A DNA stretch of 35,445 bases from Acidilobaceae archaeon (GCA_027082825.1 JALWTO010000052.1:1-35445); one strand, 5' to 3'; counted from the stretch's first letter, positions 24,981 through 34,271 are shown. The notes: generated from the sequence alone by a model not told the origin. Numbers and translations: made by a program.

Positions 24981-25060
24981 TGGTCCGTGTGAGACTGGTC
25001 CCATCACCGCTCAAAAGCTGCTCGCCTCTTCATCCCAAATCTTCTGAGAAAAGCTGCTTA
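24970..25060 (-). ncRNA. GC-rich island with its own promoter, small RNA candidate (minus strand)
   Basis: Bases 24981-25060 are clearly richer in G+C than their surroundings and carry no frame I can support. On the minus strand a strong TATA-like element (CTTTTTTAAAAG, about 25078-25089) lies about 25 nt upstream of where the GC-rich block begins, and a T-run (ATCTTTTTG) follows it near 24969-24977. The predicted transcript would be about 90 nt. It contains GGGATGA and GTGATGG boxes and a small stem TGGGAC/GTCTCA, but no clean CTGA D boxes, so its class is open. The decanucleotide AAAAGCTGCT occurs twice on the plus strand (25013-25022, 25049-25058). Confidence 0.3.
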
Positions 25061-25077
25061 GAATAAATTTTTATTAC

Positions 25078-25089
25078 TTTTAAAAAAGA
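25078..25089 (-). promoter_or_regulatory. TATA-like element upstream of the putative small RNA
   Basis: The minus strand reads CTTTTTTAAAAG, close to an ideal archaeal TATA box. It points away from tbp and has no protein gene downstream on that strand within reach. On the plus strand the same bases may simply be a T-rich tail after the radical SAM gene. Confidence 0.35.
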
Positions 25090-25124
25090 GATTCGAAAAT
25101 AAGCAGTAACGTTATTAGCTAGAG

Positions 25125-25161
25125 TTTAAATAGGGTTTTAAATAGGGTTTTTAAAGGGGGG
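25125..25161 (+). promoter_or_regulatory. Triple TATA-like array in front of tbp
   Basis: Three near-identical units stand in tandem with a 12-13 bp period: TTTAAATAGGG at 25125-25135, again at 25137-25147, and TTTTTAAAGGGG at 25148-25159. The first is placed to start transcription near 25154, just before the GGGGGG ribosome site; the third is too close to the ATG to be a normal promoter. Extra TBP sites over the start region would allow TBP to repress its own gene, which is an inference. Confidence 0.6.
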
Positions 25162-25170
25162 CAAGATAGA

Positions 25171-25791
25171 ATGAGCGAAGAAAGAGGCAGCTTTTCAAAA
25201 GAACTAGAAATACCTGGAGAGAGCGGAAAATACCCAAAACCAGAATATAGGATAGAGAACATAGTAGCTACAGTTATTCTCCAACACCCATTAGACTTAA
25301 ACCTTATAGAGGCTAGGATACCTGAGGTTGAGTATAATCCAGATCAGTTTCCTGGACTGGTATTTAGAATGCAAAACCCTAAGGTCACAGCTCTTATATT
25401 TAAATCAGGGAAAATGGTCGTAACAGGAACAAAAAGTGTGAATCAGTTAGTTTATGCTGTAAAGAGAATACTAAAAGCACTTATAGACAAAGGCATTGAG
25501 ATCAGGGGTAGACCCCAAATTCAGCTTCAGAACATTGTTGCATCAGCCAATTTACATGTAATTGTTGATCTTGAAAAGGCAGCACAGGAGCTAGAAAGGA
25601 GTATGTATGAACCTGAACAATTCCCTGGACTCATATACAGGATGAGTAAACCAAGGGTTGTTCTTCTCATATTTAGTAGTGGGAAAATGGTCATAACTGG
25701 AGCCAAAAGAGAACACGAAGTAGAAGAAGCTGTCAAAACCATCTATAAAATATTAAAAGAAAGATCATGCATAAGAGGACCTGCTATCTAA
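25171..25791 (+). CDS. tbp: TATA-box-binding protein
   Basis: General transcription factor recognising the TATA element. The two symmetrical repeats are visible: [17 protein letters not shown]...[13 protein letters not shown]...[13 protein letters not shown] (about 27-110) and [17 protein letters not shown]...[13 protein letters not shown]...[13 protein letters not shown] (about 118-200). A polar N-terminal extension of about 25 residues precedes them, and the protein ends without a long acidic tail. Length 206 is slightly above the usual 180-200 because of that extension. The ATG has GGGGGG 9 nt upstream. Confidence 0.97.
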   Translation: MSEERGSFSKELEIPGESGKYPKPEYRIENIVATVILQHPLDLNLIEARIPEVEYNPDQFPGLVFRMQNPKVTALIFKSGKMVVTGTKSVNQLVYAVKRILKALIDKGIEIRGRPQIQLQNIVASANLHVIVDLEKAAQELERSMYEPEQFPGLIYRMSKPRVVLLIFSSGKMVITGAKREHEVEEAVKTIYKILKERSCIRGPAI

Positions 25792-25800
25792 TCAAAATTT

Positions 25801-28800
25801 TTATGGAGTTTCTCCTCCACTTATAAGCCTCTGTAAACGTTCCTCTAGCTCTTTTTCAGACCTCCTTCTAATCCAAGATATGAAGATGCCTGCTGCTATT
25901 CCAATAATAACAACTATACCTAGAATAATATAAAATCCCGATATAGTAGGTTTCCTAGTTAGAGTCAATAAAACCGTAGATGGTTCATTTACTACTATTT
26001 GCCTAAATGAAGGCTGATATTTAGGTGCCCAAGCTTTAATTACATATGAGTAACCTATTGGTAACTCTACAGTCGTATTAGTGAAAATCTTTAGGACCCC
26101 AGAAATACTTCTGATCTCTAAGTATGCATTTACTGGTTCTCCTTTGGCATTTACGACAACAAACTTTACTGGAACTTTAACTCTTTTCATTTCTATACTA
26201 AACGTCAAAGTTTTATTCTTTGTACTTACATAAAAGCTCTTTTTATATAAAACATAATTGGGATTTGTAATAATTATAGTATAATTCCCTGTCCTTAACC
26301 AAATACTTACAGGTTTTCCACTGCTATTTAATTTATAGAGTATTTGGCCTTTTTCACTCAGTATTGTAGCCGAGAATGGTATTGGCTTTTTGGTTTCTGA
26401 GTCTATAACAGAAACCACGATATTTTTCTTTATAGGCTCAAGGTTAATTGCTAGCTTCTCAGTCTTAGTTAGATTTATTGTTTCTATGTATTTTTCATAG
26501 CCCGGGGCTTCTATCGAGATAATGTAGGGACCTTTTCTAAGCATTCCAGAGAATGAAGACGATATTAACGTAATGTTTAGCCCCGTCTCTAGATTTTTAA
26601 CGGTTATCTTAGCGTCTCTTACAGGCATTTTGGTTTCTGAGTCTATAACTCTTAGCTCCATAAGATGAAGAATAGGCTCTAAGTTTACATAAATCGTTGA
26701 TGAATTAGAATAAGTTGGGTTCAAAAGAAATGTTGCCTCGTATGTTTTGTAGTTATTCCTCCAGACCCTAACTATTACCTTTCCCCAAACAAGCTTAGTT
26801 ATAAACCTTCCTAAGAAATCTGTGTTCCCTGTAATTTTTGACATTGTAGTCAAATCGTAAATTGTTATATTAGCATTTGGAATAGGCCTTCCAGTATCTT
26901 CATCACGAACTACTATGCTTATCGGGATTTTCTTTCTTTGAAGATTAACATATAAAAGTTCATTATTAAATAATGTGATGTCTTGACTCTTAACTATATA
27001 TCCGTTAGAAGACACAAGCAAGCTATATGTAACGCCAGCTCTTAACTTTAATGTTATCTTCCCATATCCCTTTGCAGCGATTGGTATATAAGGAGATGGA
27101 GGCCGGGCTATAATTGTGAAGTTCAATAAGGAACCTGTATAAGCATCCCTAACAAGTAGATCTAAAGTATATTTAATTGGTTTCAATTCAATAACCAAAG
27201 ATTTAGTTGCTGGGATTCTTACCGTGGAGGTCGATAACTCATAATATCTAGAGAATACAGACACCTTATATGTACCCCATGGAAGGGATAGTCTGACTAG
27301 AGGGCCTTCTGTGGAAAGTGAAACAGGCCCCTGTATCTTAATATTGGCTGCCATGGGTTTCTTTGTCTCTTTATCTATAACTAATAGGGTTAAACCATAT
27401 GTCTCTCTTTTAAGATATATAGTGTAAAAAGTCTCTGATGAGTTTGGAATCAATGTATAGTTATAATAATTATTCGAAGAAATCACTATCTCTGGTTTTT
27501 CCCCTCTTATAGCTATCTTAGCCAACCCTGAAGCACTTAAAGACTCATAAAGTATCTTTCCGAGCCCTTGTATGTGAACATAAACTAATGCCTTAAAGTT
27601 AACAGGTGTTAAGTTATAGTAATCTAATACTCTGACCTCTATATAGTATATCTTTGGAGTCATTGTCACAATCAGGCTACTCGGTTCTTCAGGAACTAGA
27701 GCAACCTGGTCACTATAAACATTATAGCCAGTTACATTCACTTGAACAGAGTATATACCCCATGGCAGAGAAATTTTTGTCGAGCCAGCACAGAATATTG
27801 ATAGGCTTACAGGCCCCTTGATCTTCACAGTTGCATTAAGTGGCACATCGAAATCTGAATCCAAGACTGTTATGTGGAGAATAGTCGATGTTCTTTTTAG
27901 CTTATAGATTACATGGAGGCTTGATCCATTAACATCTAACGATACAACCTGTGTTAAGTAACCGCTAGCACTTATAGCTAATGTATAATTTCTTGGAGGA
28001 AGATTAAGTATCACATGACCATTAATGCTAAGCTCGACACTGTGCCCTCCATAGCTTATATATAACCTTGCTGGAATTTCTTCTTCATTATATTTGTCTA
28101 CAAGAGTTAAATAAACTGTAGTAAGCACTGGCTTTAAAGTAATTGTTCCGTTGCCAGGGGTAATTTTTCTGCTTAAATTCAAATAGCCCTTTAGGCTTGA
28201 CTCTAGTAAATAGCTTTCACCTTCTCTTAAAGGTAAGCCCTTGAAAAGCCCCGAGAGATATGAAGGTACCTTTTTTATATATAAAATGCCATTGGAAGAA
28301 ACGTTCAATCTAATTTTTGTACCCCAAGGAGTTATAATAACTGTATATGCATTAAGAGCTGGACTTTCTTTGAGAAACCCCAGGGGATCTTTTCCTTTTA
28401 ACAAAACATAAAATGAGCTAAGAATCTTATAATTTAACATAATCTCTTCTGAAGGACTGTTTATCAAAAAACTCTTTGATATTGGTCCTAAAATGGTGTC
28501 ATTAGCACTAAATAACCAAAGCCCTTCAGGCAGATAAACCGTTGTCGTTCCATTTTTAGTTGATAAATTTAACGCCATACTCTTAGATTTTATGGTTAGT
28601 GGGAAACCTGTTCCAATTCTTTTTCCATTAACAGTTATCTCCACATTTACTTTAGAGAGCCAAGTTGGTTTAGATACCAAAAGAAGTCTACCATCTTTAA
28701 GGCCAACTGCCAACTCTTTCCCTGACGACAATGAAATAAGACTTGTCTCTTTAAATGAAATACCTTCATAGAAAGCCCAAAGGGGGGTTCCCAATTCTAA

Positions 28801-30039
28801 ATCCAGGAGATTTAACTTATTAGCACCCATGACTACAACATACGTTTGCCATGGAATAACCTCCTCTATAGTCCCTCCTCTTAAAGGATCCCTTGACCAT
28901 ACTAACCATTGTGGTGTACTAGGTCTAGCAAGATAATATGCCAAATGTTTACCAAAATTTATAAGCAAGGCTGGTAAATTTTCTATAGGATCATAAACTG
29001 GAATAAAGTCTTTAGATAAAATAAGCTTACTTTCATTAATATGGAAGAGCTTCTCTATGGTATTATTAAACCTAAAGAAAACTAACTTAGAACTTCTTTT
29101 TTCAACATTATTGTATATTTCAACTAACATTCCATAGTTTTTAGAGGCTAAAGATGCTGTAATAGTATATCCTTTTAAATCAGGATATAGAGTTATGACA
29201 TTTTCTTTAATCGAATCAATAAAGAGAGTCGCTGTCACGTTAATCGGTACAAACTTTATTATACTATCATTCTCTATCTCGAACATAAACTCGCCAACAG
29301 CATATATAGGCAAAAAGCGTGAATCCTCGTACCAAGAATTGTTAGAAACACGATATGTCCTCCCAGCGTTTAGGACCCATAAATTTCCTGTGAAATTATA
29401 GTTTAAAATTGAAAAATTGCCACCCATATTTTCAAGTTTCTCTAAGGCCTCACTTAAAGCTACCTTTGAAAGTGTATCTACTATTGAATTTCGTAGAGTT
29501 GTGTTCTCAGGACCATCAGGCCCAATAACAATTATATATCTCTGAAAAGGCCTTGCTATATAGAGGTTCCCTTTCACATCCACACTCCAGATGATGTTGT
29601 TCTGGCAATCATACCCCGTAGAATTAGCTATAGGTAGAAACTGTGTTGCAAATCCCCATAGCCTTATCTTTCCATTCTCACCTACTAGAACGCCTACCTC
29701 CCTGCTTCCAGCCAAATATATAGAAGCTCCATCAAATCCATTAAATGGAGCGGAACAGGTTTGACCTATATAATGGAAGTCTTTCCCGTATGATAACTCT
29801 TTCACTAATCCCGAATCTGTTACCTGGAATAAGGATCCGTTTGACATAACCAAGAAGTAACCATCATAGCCTGAAACATAACCAATAGAAGTATTTGCGA
29901 CAGAGACATATCTGAAATAGGGACCTGAAGGGAGGGCATAAGCTTTAGACATACTACCTAGAATCATCAAAATTATAACGAGCATTACAGCTATGGTGAT
30001 AATGTTCCTTAGAAAGAGCATCCTTTTTGCTCTGTCCAA
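25801..30039 (-). CDS. Giant membrane-anchored extracellular beta-sandwich repeat protein
   Basis: A 1412-residue surface protein of unknown role. The N terminus has a basic stretch and a hydrophobic signal or anchor (about 8-30). Residues about 35-470 look like a propeller-type sensor domain (GYVSGYDGYFLVMSNGSLF, VGENGKIRLWG, VGLKDGRLLLVS). From about 640 to 1360 come nine repeats of roughly 75-85 residues of carboxypeptidase-regulatory/PEGA type, each opening with a strand like VIDSETKKP-IP-ATI and containing an LPWGxYxV turn. A TM helix (1368-1390) is followed by a 22-residue charged cytoplasmic tail. N-x-S/T sequons are frequent, fitting a glycosylated exterior. I chose TTG 30039: GAGGG lies 5 nt upstream. 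No catalytic motif is seen; adhesion, S-layer association or envelope stalk are guesses. Confidence 0.85.
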   Translation of the reverse strand: MDRAKRMLFLRNIITIAVMLVIILMILGSMSKAYALPSGPYFRYVSVANTSIGYVSGYDGYFLVMSNGSLFQVTDSGLVKELSYGKDFHYIGQTCSAPFNGFDGASIYLAGSREVGVLVGENGKIRLWGFATQFLPIANSTGYDCQNNIIWSVDVKGNLYIARPFQRYIIVIGPDGPENTTLRNSIVDTLSKVALSEALEKLENMGGNFSILNYNFTGNLWVLNAGRTYRVSNNSWYEDSRFLPIYAVGEFMFEIENDSIIKFVPINVTATLFIDSIKENVITLYPDLKGYTITASLASKNYGMLVEIYNNVEKRSSKLVFFRFNNTIEKLFHINESKLILSKDFIPVYDPIENLPALLINFGKHLAYYLARPSTPQWLVWSRDPLRGGTIEEVIPWQTYVVVMGANKLNLLDLELGTPLWAFYEGISFKETSLISLSSGKELAVGLKDGRLLLVSKPTWLSKVNVEITVNGKRIGTGFPLTIKSKSMALNLSTKNGTTTVYLPEGLWLFSANDTILGPISKSFLINSPSEEIMLNYKILSSFYVLLKGKDPLGFLKESPALNAYTVIITPWGTKIRLNVSSNGILYIKKVPSYLSGLFKGLPLREGESYLLESSLKGYLNLSRKITPGNGTITLKPVLTTVYLTLVDKYNEEEIPARLYISYGGHSVELSINGHVILNLPPRNYTLAISASGYLTQVVSLDVNGSSLHVIYKLKRTSTILHITVLDSDFDVPLNATVKIKGPVSLSIFCAGSTKISLPWGIYSVQVNVTGYNVYSDQVALVPEEPSSLIVTMTPKIYYIEVRVLDYYNLTPVNFKALVYVHIQGLGKILYESLSASGLAKIAIRGEKPEIVISSNNYYNYTLIPNSSETFYTIYLKRETYGLTLLVIDKETKKPMAANIKIQGPVSLSTEGPLVRLSLPWGTYKVSVFSRYYELSTSTVRIPATKSLVIELKPIKYTLDLLVRDAYTGSLLNFTIIARPPSPYIPIAAKGYGKITLKLRAGVTYSLLVSSNGYIVKSQDITLFNNELLYVNLQRKKIPISIVVRDEDTGRPIPNANITIYDLTTMSKITGNTDFLGRFITKLVWGKVIVRVWRNNYKTYEATFLLNPTYSNSSTIYVNLEPILHLMELRVIDSETKMPVRDAKITVKNLETGLNITLISSSFSGMLRKGPYIISIEAPGYEKYIETINLTKTEKLAINLEPIKKNIVVSVIDSETKKPIPFSATILSEKGQILYKLNSSGKPVSIWLRTGNYTIIITNPNYVLYKKSFYVSTKNKTLTFSIEMKRVKVPVKFVVVNAKGEPVNAYLEIRSISGVLKIFTNTTVELPIGYSYVIKAWAPKYQPSFRQIVVNEPSTVLLTLTRKPTISGFYIILGIVVIIGIAAGIFISWIRRRSEKELEERLQRLISGGETP
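26388..26649. repeat. Internal DNA repeat in the giant surface protein gene
   Basis: A 22-bp sequence beginning TTTTGGTTTCTGAGTCTATA is identical at 26388-26409 and 26628-26649, exactly 240 bp (80 codons) apart. It encodes VIDSETK at the start of two successive beta-sandwich repeats, so at least these units share recent ancestry. Confidence 0.9.
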
Positions 30040-30057
30040 GCTTTCCCTCGCCCACAA

Positions 30058-30402
30058 TTATTACATTAGACAGAACTTTTAAAAATATCAACACCTGAAC
30101 AATACTGCTTCTGCCTGCAAGCTCCTAGTTGTCAGTAAAACACTAACATCATCCATAGTAGTTACCTAAGTTTACCGTTTTTCTTTTTTAACTTCTTGAA
30201 AAGCTAGGATTAATGTTAGGTAATTCTTGAAAGATCCTGCAGAACAGAAACTGTGCATATTGATTTCCTGCTATATGGAAATATCACATACAAGACAATT
30301 GAACCGGGAATCATTCAAAATATTAAGAACGACAAACTTCAGGCATAAAAATAAGCAAGAAAAATTCAGAATTATCAAATGTCCTTGGCCAGGTCTGAAA
30401 GG
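30058..30402. other. Gap of 345 bases before the giant protein gene
   Basis: No gene supported. The end nearest the giant gene carries GATATTTTTAAAAG (minus strand, about 30076-30089), a good TATA element about 21-25 nt before a start site that would give a 16-nt leader. A plus-strand frame from 30227 is open but runs antisense into alaS and has no family features. Confidence 0.45.
30076..30089 (-). promoter_or_regulatory. Candidate TATA box for the giant surface protein
   Basis: The minus strand reads GATATTTTTAAAAG. Initiation near 30055 would place GAGGG and then TTG 30039 in a short leader, which supports the chosen start. Confidence 0.5.
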
Positions 30403-33132
30403 TCATATTTCTTTAAGAATATTCACAAATAGATCCCTCGCTTTGTCGTTACTTATAATCCTTGGAATCAAGATACTAGCCCTTCCACCCTTTCCACCTC
30501 CCTTACCTCCTATTTCTTCTTTAATCTTCTCTACAATTCTGTTTACATTTATCTTGCTAAGGATTCCCTGACCTAAAGCTATCTCAAATCTTGTCTTTTG
30601 ATTCTCTTTAATTACTGCAATAGCGACAACGTTATCCTCCTTTGTTAACTGCCTCAAAACCTCCTGAATAGCCTCTGAAGTATGTTCCAGAGGTTCGAAA
30701 ATTACTAAACTGAAAGCTCCAACCTTGAGGGCATTTTTCTTAAGCGTTCTAATCCAAAGCCTACGATATTCCTCTACTATCTTCTCCATGCTATCTAGTC
30801 TCCTTTTCAAACTCTGTACCCTCTTAAGCTCATGTCCATGAGAGGCTCCTAATTCCTTAGCCAAAGCATCTAATCTATTCTCAGCATTAGTAAGTACCTC
30901 AGCAACTCTTGGACCCGCAACAAACTCAAGCCTAACAACTCCGTCCTGAATACGTTCAGATTTTATTATCTTTATTGAACCAACTTCAGCAGTATTTCTT
31001 ACATGTGTACCAAAACATGCTTCCACATCCCAATTTTTTATCTCAACTATCCTTAACCTAGGCTCCATAGGTACTCCTCCTTGGTATAAAGAAAATCCAT
31101 ATTTATCTTCGGCCTCATTTCTATTGATTATATAAGTTCTTACCTCTCTTCTATCATCAATAACCATATTGGCTAGTTCCTCTATTTTTCTCAGATCGTC
31201 TTTATTCAACGGTTTATGATGTGTTATGTCAAGTCTTCCTTTCTCCTCACTTTTCTCTGCGCCAGCCTGCCAAATATGCCTGCCCAAAACTCTTCTAGCT
31301 GCTCCTAAGATTATGTGTGTGGCCGTATGATGCCTCATTAGTTTAAACCTTCTATACCAATCTATAACCCCAATAACATTAAGGCCTTTAGGTATATCTA
31401 TAGGAGTTTCTAGAACATGAACAACCACTCCATCAATCTTATAGACTTCATTTACTAAAATTCTTCTCCCATTAATCATAATATAACCTTTATCGTAATC
31501 TTGACCTCCTCCTTTAGGATAGAACGCAGTGGAATCTAAGACCAAATACCTGTCCTTAATCCCTAAAACCTTCGCAGTAAACTTTCTCAGATATGGATCC
31601 TTATGAAACAGAAGCTCTGTGAGCCTAAACTGTGAAGCCCACTTTTTAATATCCTCTGGAAGTTTGACCACCTTTCCAACGGTCTTTAATCTGGCAGGTG
31701 CTTTATGTCTGCTAGCTACTAGGGAGTAGAAATTATGTGGTATGTCAACCTCTACGTTAAACTTTCTTGACTCCTCTGCAACTATTTCTGGTGGTAGACC
31801 CTTAGAGTCATAGAGCCTTACAAGATCTTCCACATCCAGAGATCCTTTCATCTTTACCAGCTTTCTAATTTCCTTTCTTCCCTTTCTCAATAGCTCTCTG
31901 AACTTCTTACTTTCAAGGATCACAGCCTCTATTATATAGTTCCTTTGTTCCTTCAGCTGTTTAAAATTATCAGCCCAGTAACCTATCTGGAGATCAACCA
32001 GATCAGCCAGATCACCATCAAAACCTAGAAGCGAAAGCTGTCTTAAAGCCCTTCGTATAACAAGCCTGGCTAAATATCCCTCTCCGCTATTTGAGGGAAC
32101 TATGCCGTCTGCCAACATCAATGCTATAGTCTTTGTATGATCCAAAACAGAATAAAGCTTTGCTTCACTACTCAATACATCTTTCACATATTTTAGTTCA
32201 TAATTTCCAATCTCAGCCACCTTTCTATAGTAGTTAACTATACTCTCAGGACTCTCAGGATCAAGCCTTCCAGCTGCCCTGAAGGCTGCCCAAAGGATCT
32301 CTTCTTCGGGTCTTTCAAGACCTATGATATTTCTAAACCTCTCTAAAAGATTACCATATATTGCATGGAATGCCGTAGGGGTTTTCTTAGTGAACCAGGA
32401 TATCCTTTCAATTCCATAACCTGTATCAACTATCTTAAGAGGAAGAGGTCTATATTCCTTACCCTCTATACTGTATTGCATAAATACCAGAGTCGCCAGC
32501 TCAAGACCTCCAACGGCTACCTCGAAGCAAGGACCTGCATTTCCCCCACCTTCCCACCAACTTTCCTTAAATACTATAAGATCCTTTGGTATCCTAAGTT
32601 CCTTTGTAAAAAATTCAAATGCATATCTTACAGTCTCATCTTTCCAATAAATTCTCTTGTTAGGATAGTTAAAAGCATGGTGAGCTGCCATTTCAAAAGT
32701 TGTTAAGTGCCTCCCTATTGTTAGACCAACATTATCTATATCTTCCAGTCTTATACTTGGTTGACTTATGACAAGAGGATTTGCAGGAGGAGGGACAATA
32801 CCGCTTGTTACATGAGGTTGGAAAACAACAATGCTAGCTATAGTAAGGTATAGATCTTCTCTCCATCTTGCAACAACTGGCCTAGGCCTTAACACTTCGT
32901 GTCCTCTTTTTTTAAAGAACATTAGGAATATCTTTCTTGAATCACTTACACTAAGGTTCCTAATACTGCTTATTTTGTCAAACCAATATTCAACACAAGG
33001 AGCGTCTTGGCATGTATCAAGACTCTCATTAAGCGTCCAAAAGTATTCTCCTCCAATTTTACATTTTTTCCTTATAAAACCCTCTTCCTTGAAGAAATTC
33101 ACTTCATACTCCTTTGGATCAACCTCAGTCAA
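30403..33132 (-). CDS. alaS: Alanyl-tRNA synthetase, archaeal type
   Basis: Charges tRNA-Ala and edits misacylated Ser or Gly. The archaeal N terminus FFKEEGFIRKKCKIGGEYFWTLNE precedes the class II core (PRPVVARWREDLYLTIASI..., TFEMAAHHAF). The editing domain has H602-x3-H606 (HHTATH) and C706-x3-H710 (CFGTH). The C-terminal C-Ala domain ends in a glycine run (GGKGGGKGG), as expected. Length 909 fits archaeal AlaRS. The TTG start has GAGGT 8 nt upstream. It follows L10 by 107 nt, in the same direction. Confidence 0.97.
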   Translation of the reverse strand: MTEVDPKEYEVNFFKEEGFIRKKCKIGGEYFWTLNESLDTCQDAPCVEYWFDKISSIRNLSVSDSRKIFLMFFKKRGHEVLRPRPVVARWREDLYLTIASIVVFQPHVTSGIVPPPANPLVISQPSIRLEDIDNVGLTIGRHLTTFEMAAHHAFNYPNKRIYWKDETVRYAFEFFTKELRIPKDLIVFKESWWEGGGNAGPCFEVAVGGLELATLVFMQYSIEGKEYRPLPLKIVDTGYGIERISWFTKKTPTAFHAIYGNLLERFRNIIGLERPEEEILWAAFRAAGRLDPESPESIVNYYRKVAEIGNYELKYVKDVLSSEAKLYSVLDHTKTIALMLADGIVPSNSGEGYLARLVIRRALRQLSLLGFDGDLADLVDLQIGYWADNFKQLKEQRNYIIEAVILESKKFRELLRKGRKEIRKLVKMKGSLDVEDLVRLYDSKGLPPEIVAEESRKFNVEVDIPHNFYSLVASRHKAPARLKTVGKVVKLPEDIKKWASQFRLTELLFHKDPYLRKFTAKVLGIKDRYLVLDSTAFYPKGGGQDYDKGYIMINGRRILVNEVYKIDGVVVHVLETPIDIPKGLNVIGVIDWYRRFKLMRHHTATHIILGAARRVLGRHIWQAGAEKSEEKGRLDITHHKPLNKDDLRKIEELANMVIDDRREVRTYIINRNEAEDKYGFSLYQGGVPMEPRLRIVEIKNWDVEACFGTHVRNTAEVGSIKIIKSERIQDGVVRLEFVAGPRVAEVLTNAENRLDALAKELGASHGHELKRVQSLKRRLDSMEKIVEEYRRLWIRTLKKNALKVGAFSLVIFEPLEHTSEAIQEVLRQLTKEDNVVAIAVIKENQKTRFEIALGQGILSKINVNRIVEKIKEEIGGKGGGKGGRASILIPRIISNDKARDLFVNILKEI

Positions 33133-33239
33133 GACATAATACCTCTTTCCTAACCTTCTAAGAAGTCATAGAGAAAAGGCTCATTATTAATTTTATGAAA
33201 GAAACCAAAGTCAAGTTGAATGTTTTAAGGAGTATATCA

Positions 33240-34271
33240 TCAGCCGAAGAGACCTGCCAAGCCCTCTCCTATATCGACCTCTTCTTCCTTCTCTTCTTCT
33301 GTCTCTTTTCTCTCTTCCTCTTCTTTAATCTCACTAGTCTCTTTTGTCACGACTGTGGATGAGGCCATAGGAATTTCCTCTATACCAAGTTCTTTTGCTT
33401 TCTTCCCTAGACTAGTAATCACTGATAAGGCTTCAAGAGCTGTCACCTTAACTATCTCTTCAACTGTCCCTGGCAACAACAAGCCAGTAGATCTTATAAT
33501 TGCTAAGCTCTCAAGAGCTGCTCTCATTATTATTAGGCTTGTGGCCTCAGGTACGATTAGAAGACCTGTCTCTGCCGCTAGGCCTATGACCTCTTTTGAC
33601 GCGACCATAATGTCCCTCTTAAACTCCTCAATATCTATAATGAGTTCCTCACGTGGTATTATTATTCCTCTATCATAAACGGCCTGAACCTTAAGTCCGA
33701 CTTCAAAAGGCATTATCCCTAAAGTCTGAAGAAGTCCTGCAAGATCTTCACCTATAACATCACCTGGTTTTGCAGCCACAGTGTCTTTCTTGACATATAT
33801 AGTTCCCCGTCTTATCTCATAGGGTATCTTTAGTTTACCAAATGTACTGAGTATGGGCCCTGGTTGAAGTCCAGTATCCCCTTCAGGTATGACAATCTCC
33901 CTCTCAGTTACCATTCCAGGCTTTGCGGGTGCAGGCATTTTTTCTGACTCAATTGATCTAGCCAACTTGAAAGGATTTATATTGGTAAACATTAAGAGAG
34001 TTGTCCCCTTAATAAAGGGCTCAAACTTCTCTCTTTTCAAACCTGCCTCTTCAAGAGCTTTAAGTAACAACCTTTTTTTAACAACCTTAAAGGAAACCGT
34101 TCTCCTAAACCTCTTCCTCACAAGTTGCAACTGTGCTGTTGGCATCCCTGTGAGATCTGCAATACCTATAACCGGGTGTTTTTTAAGTTCCTCAGCAAGC
34201 TCTTTAACAAATCTTATCTTCCACTCTGGAGGCTGAGATCTTCCGAGCCTTCTTACAACTTTTAAGCTCAT
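33240..34271 (-). CDS. rpl10: Ribosomal protein L10 (stalk base protein P0)
   Basis: Base of the ribosomal stalk that recruits translation GTPases through L12/P1 dimers. The N-terminal rRNA-binding domain includes VIGIADLTGMPTAQLQLVRKRFR and GTTLLMFTNINPF. A long helical spine for L12 dimers follows, then an acidic Lys/Glu hinge and the closing EVDIGEGLAGLFG motif shared by P-type stalk proteins. Length 343 is normal. The ATG overlaps the L1 stop by 4 nt. No L12 gene follows. Confidence 0.96.
   Translation of the reverse strand: MSLKVVRRLGRSQPPEWKIRFVKELAEELKKHPVIGIADLTGMPTAQLQLVRKRFRRTVSFKVVKKRLLLKALEEAGLKREKFEPFIKGTTLLMFTNINPFKLARSIESEKMPAPAKPGMVTEREIVIPEGDTGLQPGPILSTFGKLKIPYEIRRGTIYVKKDTVAAKPGDVIGEDLAGLLQTLGIMPFEVGLKVQAVYDRGIIIPREELIIDIEEFKRDIMVASKEVIGLAAETGLLIVPEATSLIIMRAALESLAIIRSTGLLLPGTVEEIVKVTALEALSVITSLGKKAKELGIEEIPMASSTVVTKETSEIKEEEERKETEEEKEEEVDIGEGLAGLFG

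Noticed and set aside
25013-25058. Paired AAAAGCTGCT copies as a CRISPR or attachment site
   Set aside because: Only two 10-bp copies, no spacer array, no integrase and no tRNA nearby.
30227-30571. Plus-strand open frame of 114 codons upstream of the giant gene
   Set aside because: It runs antisense through the alaS 3' end, has a low-complexity C terminus mirroring the alaS glycine run, and shows no family motif.
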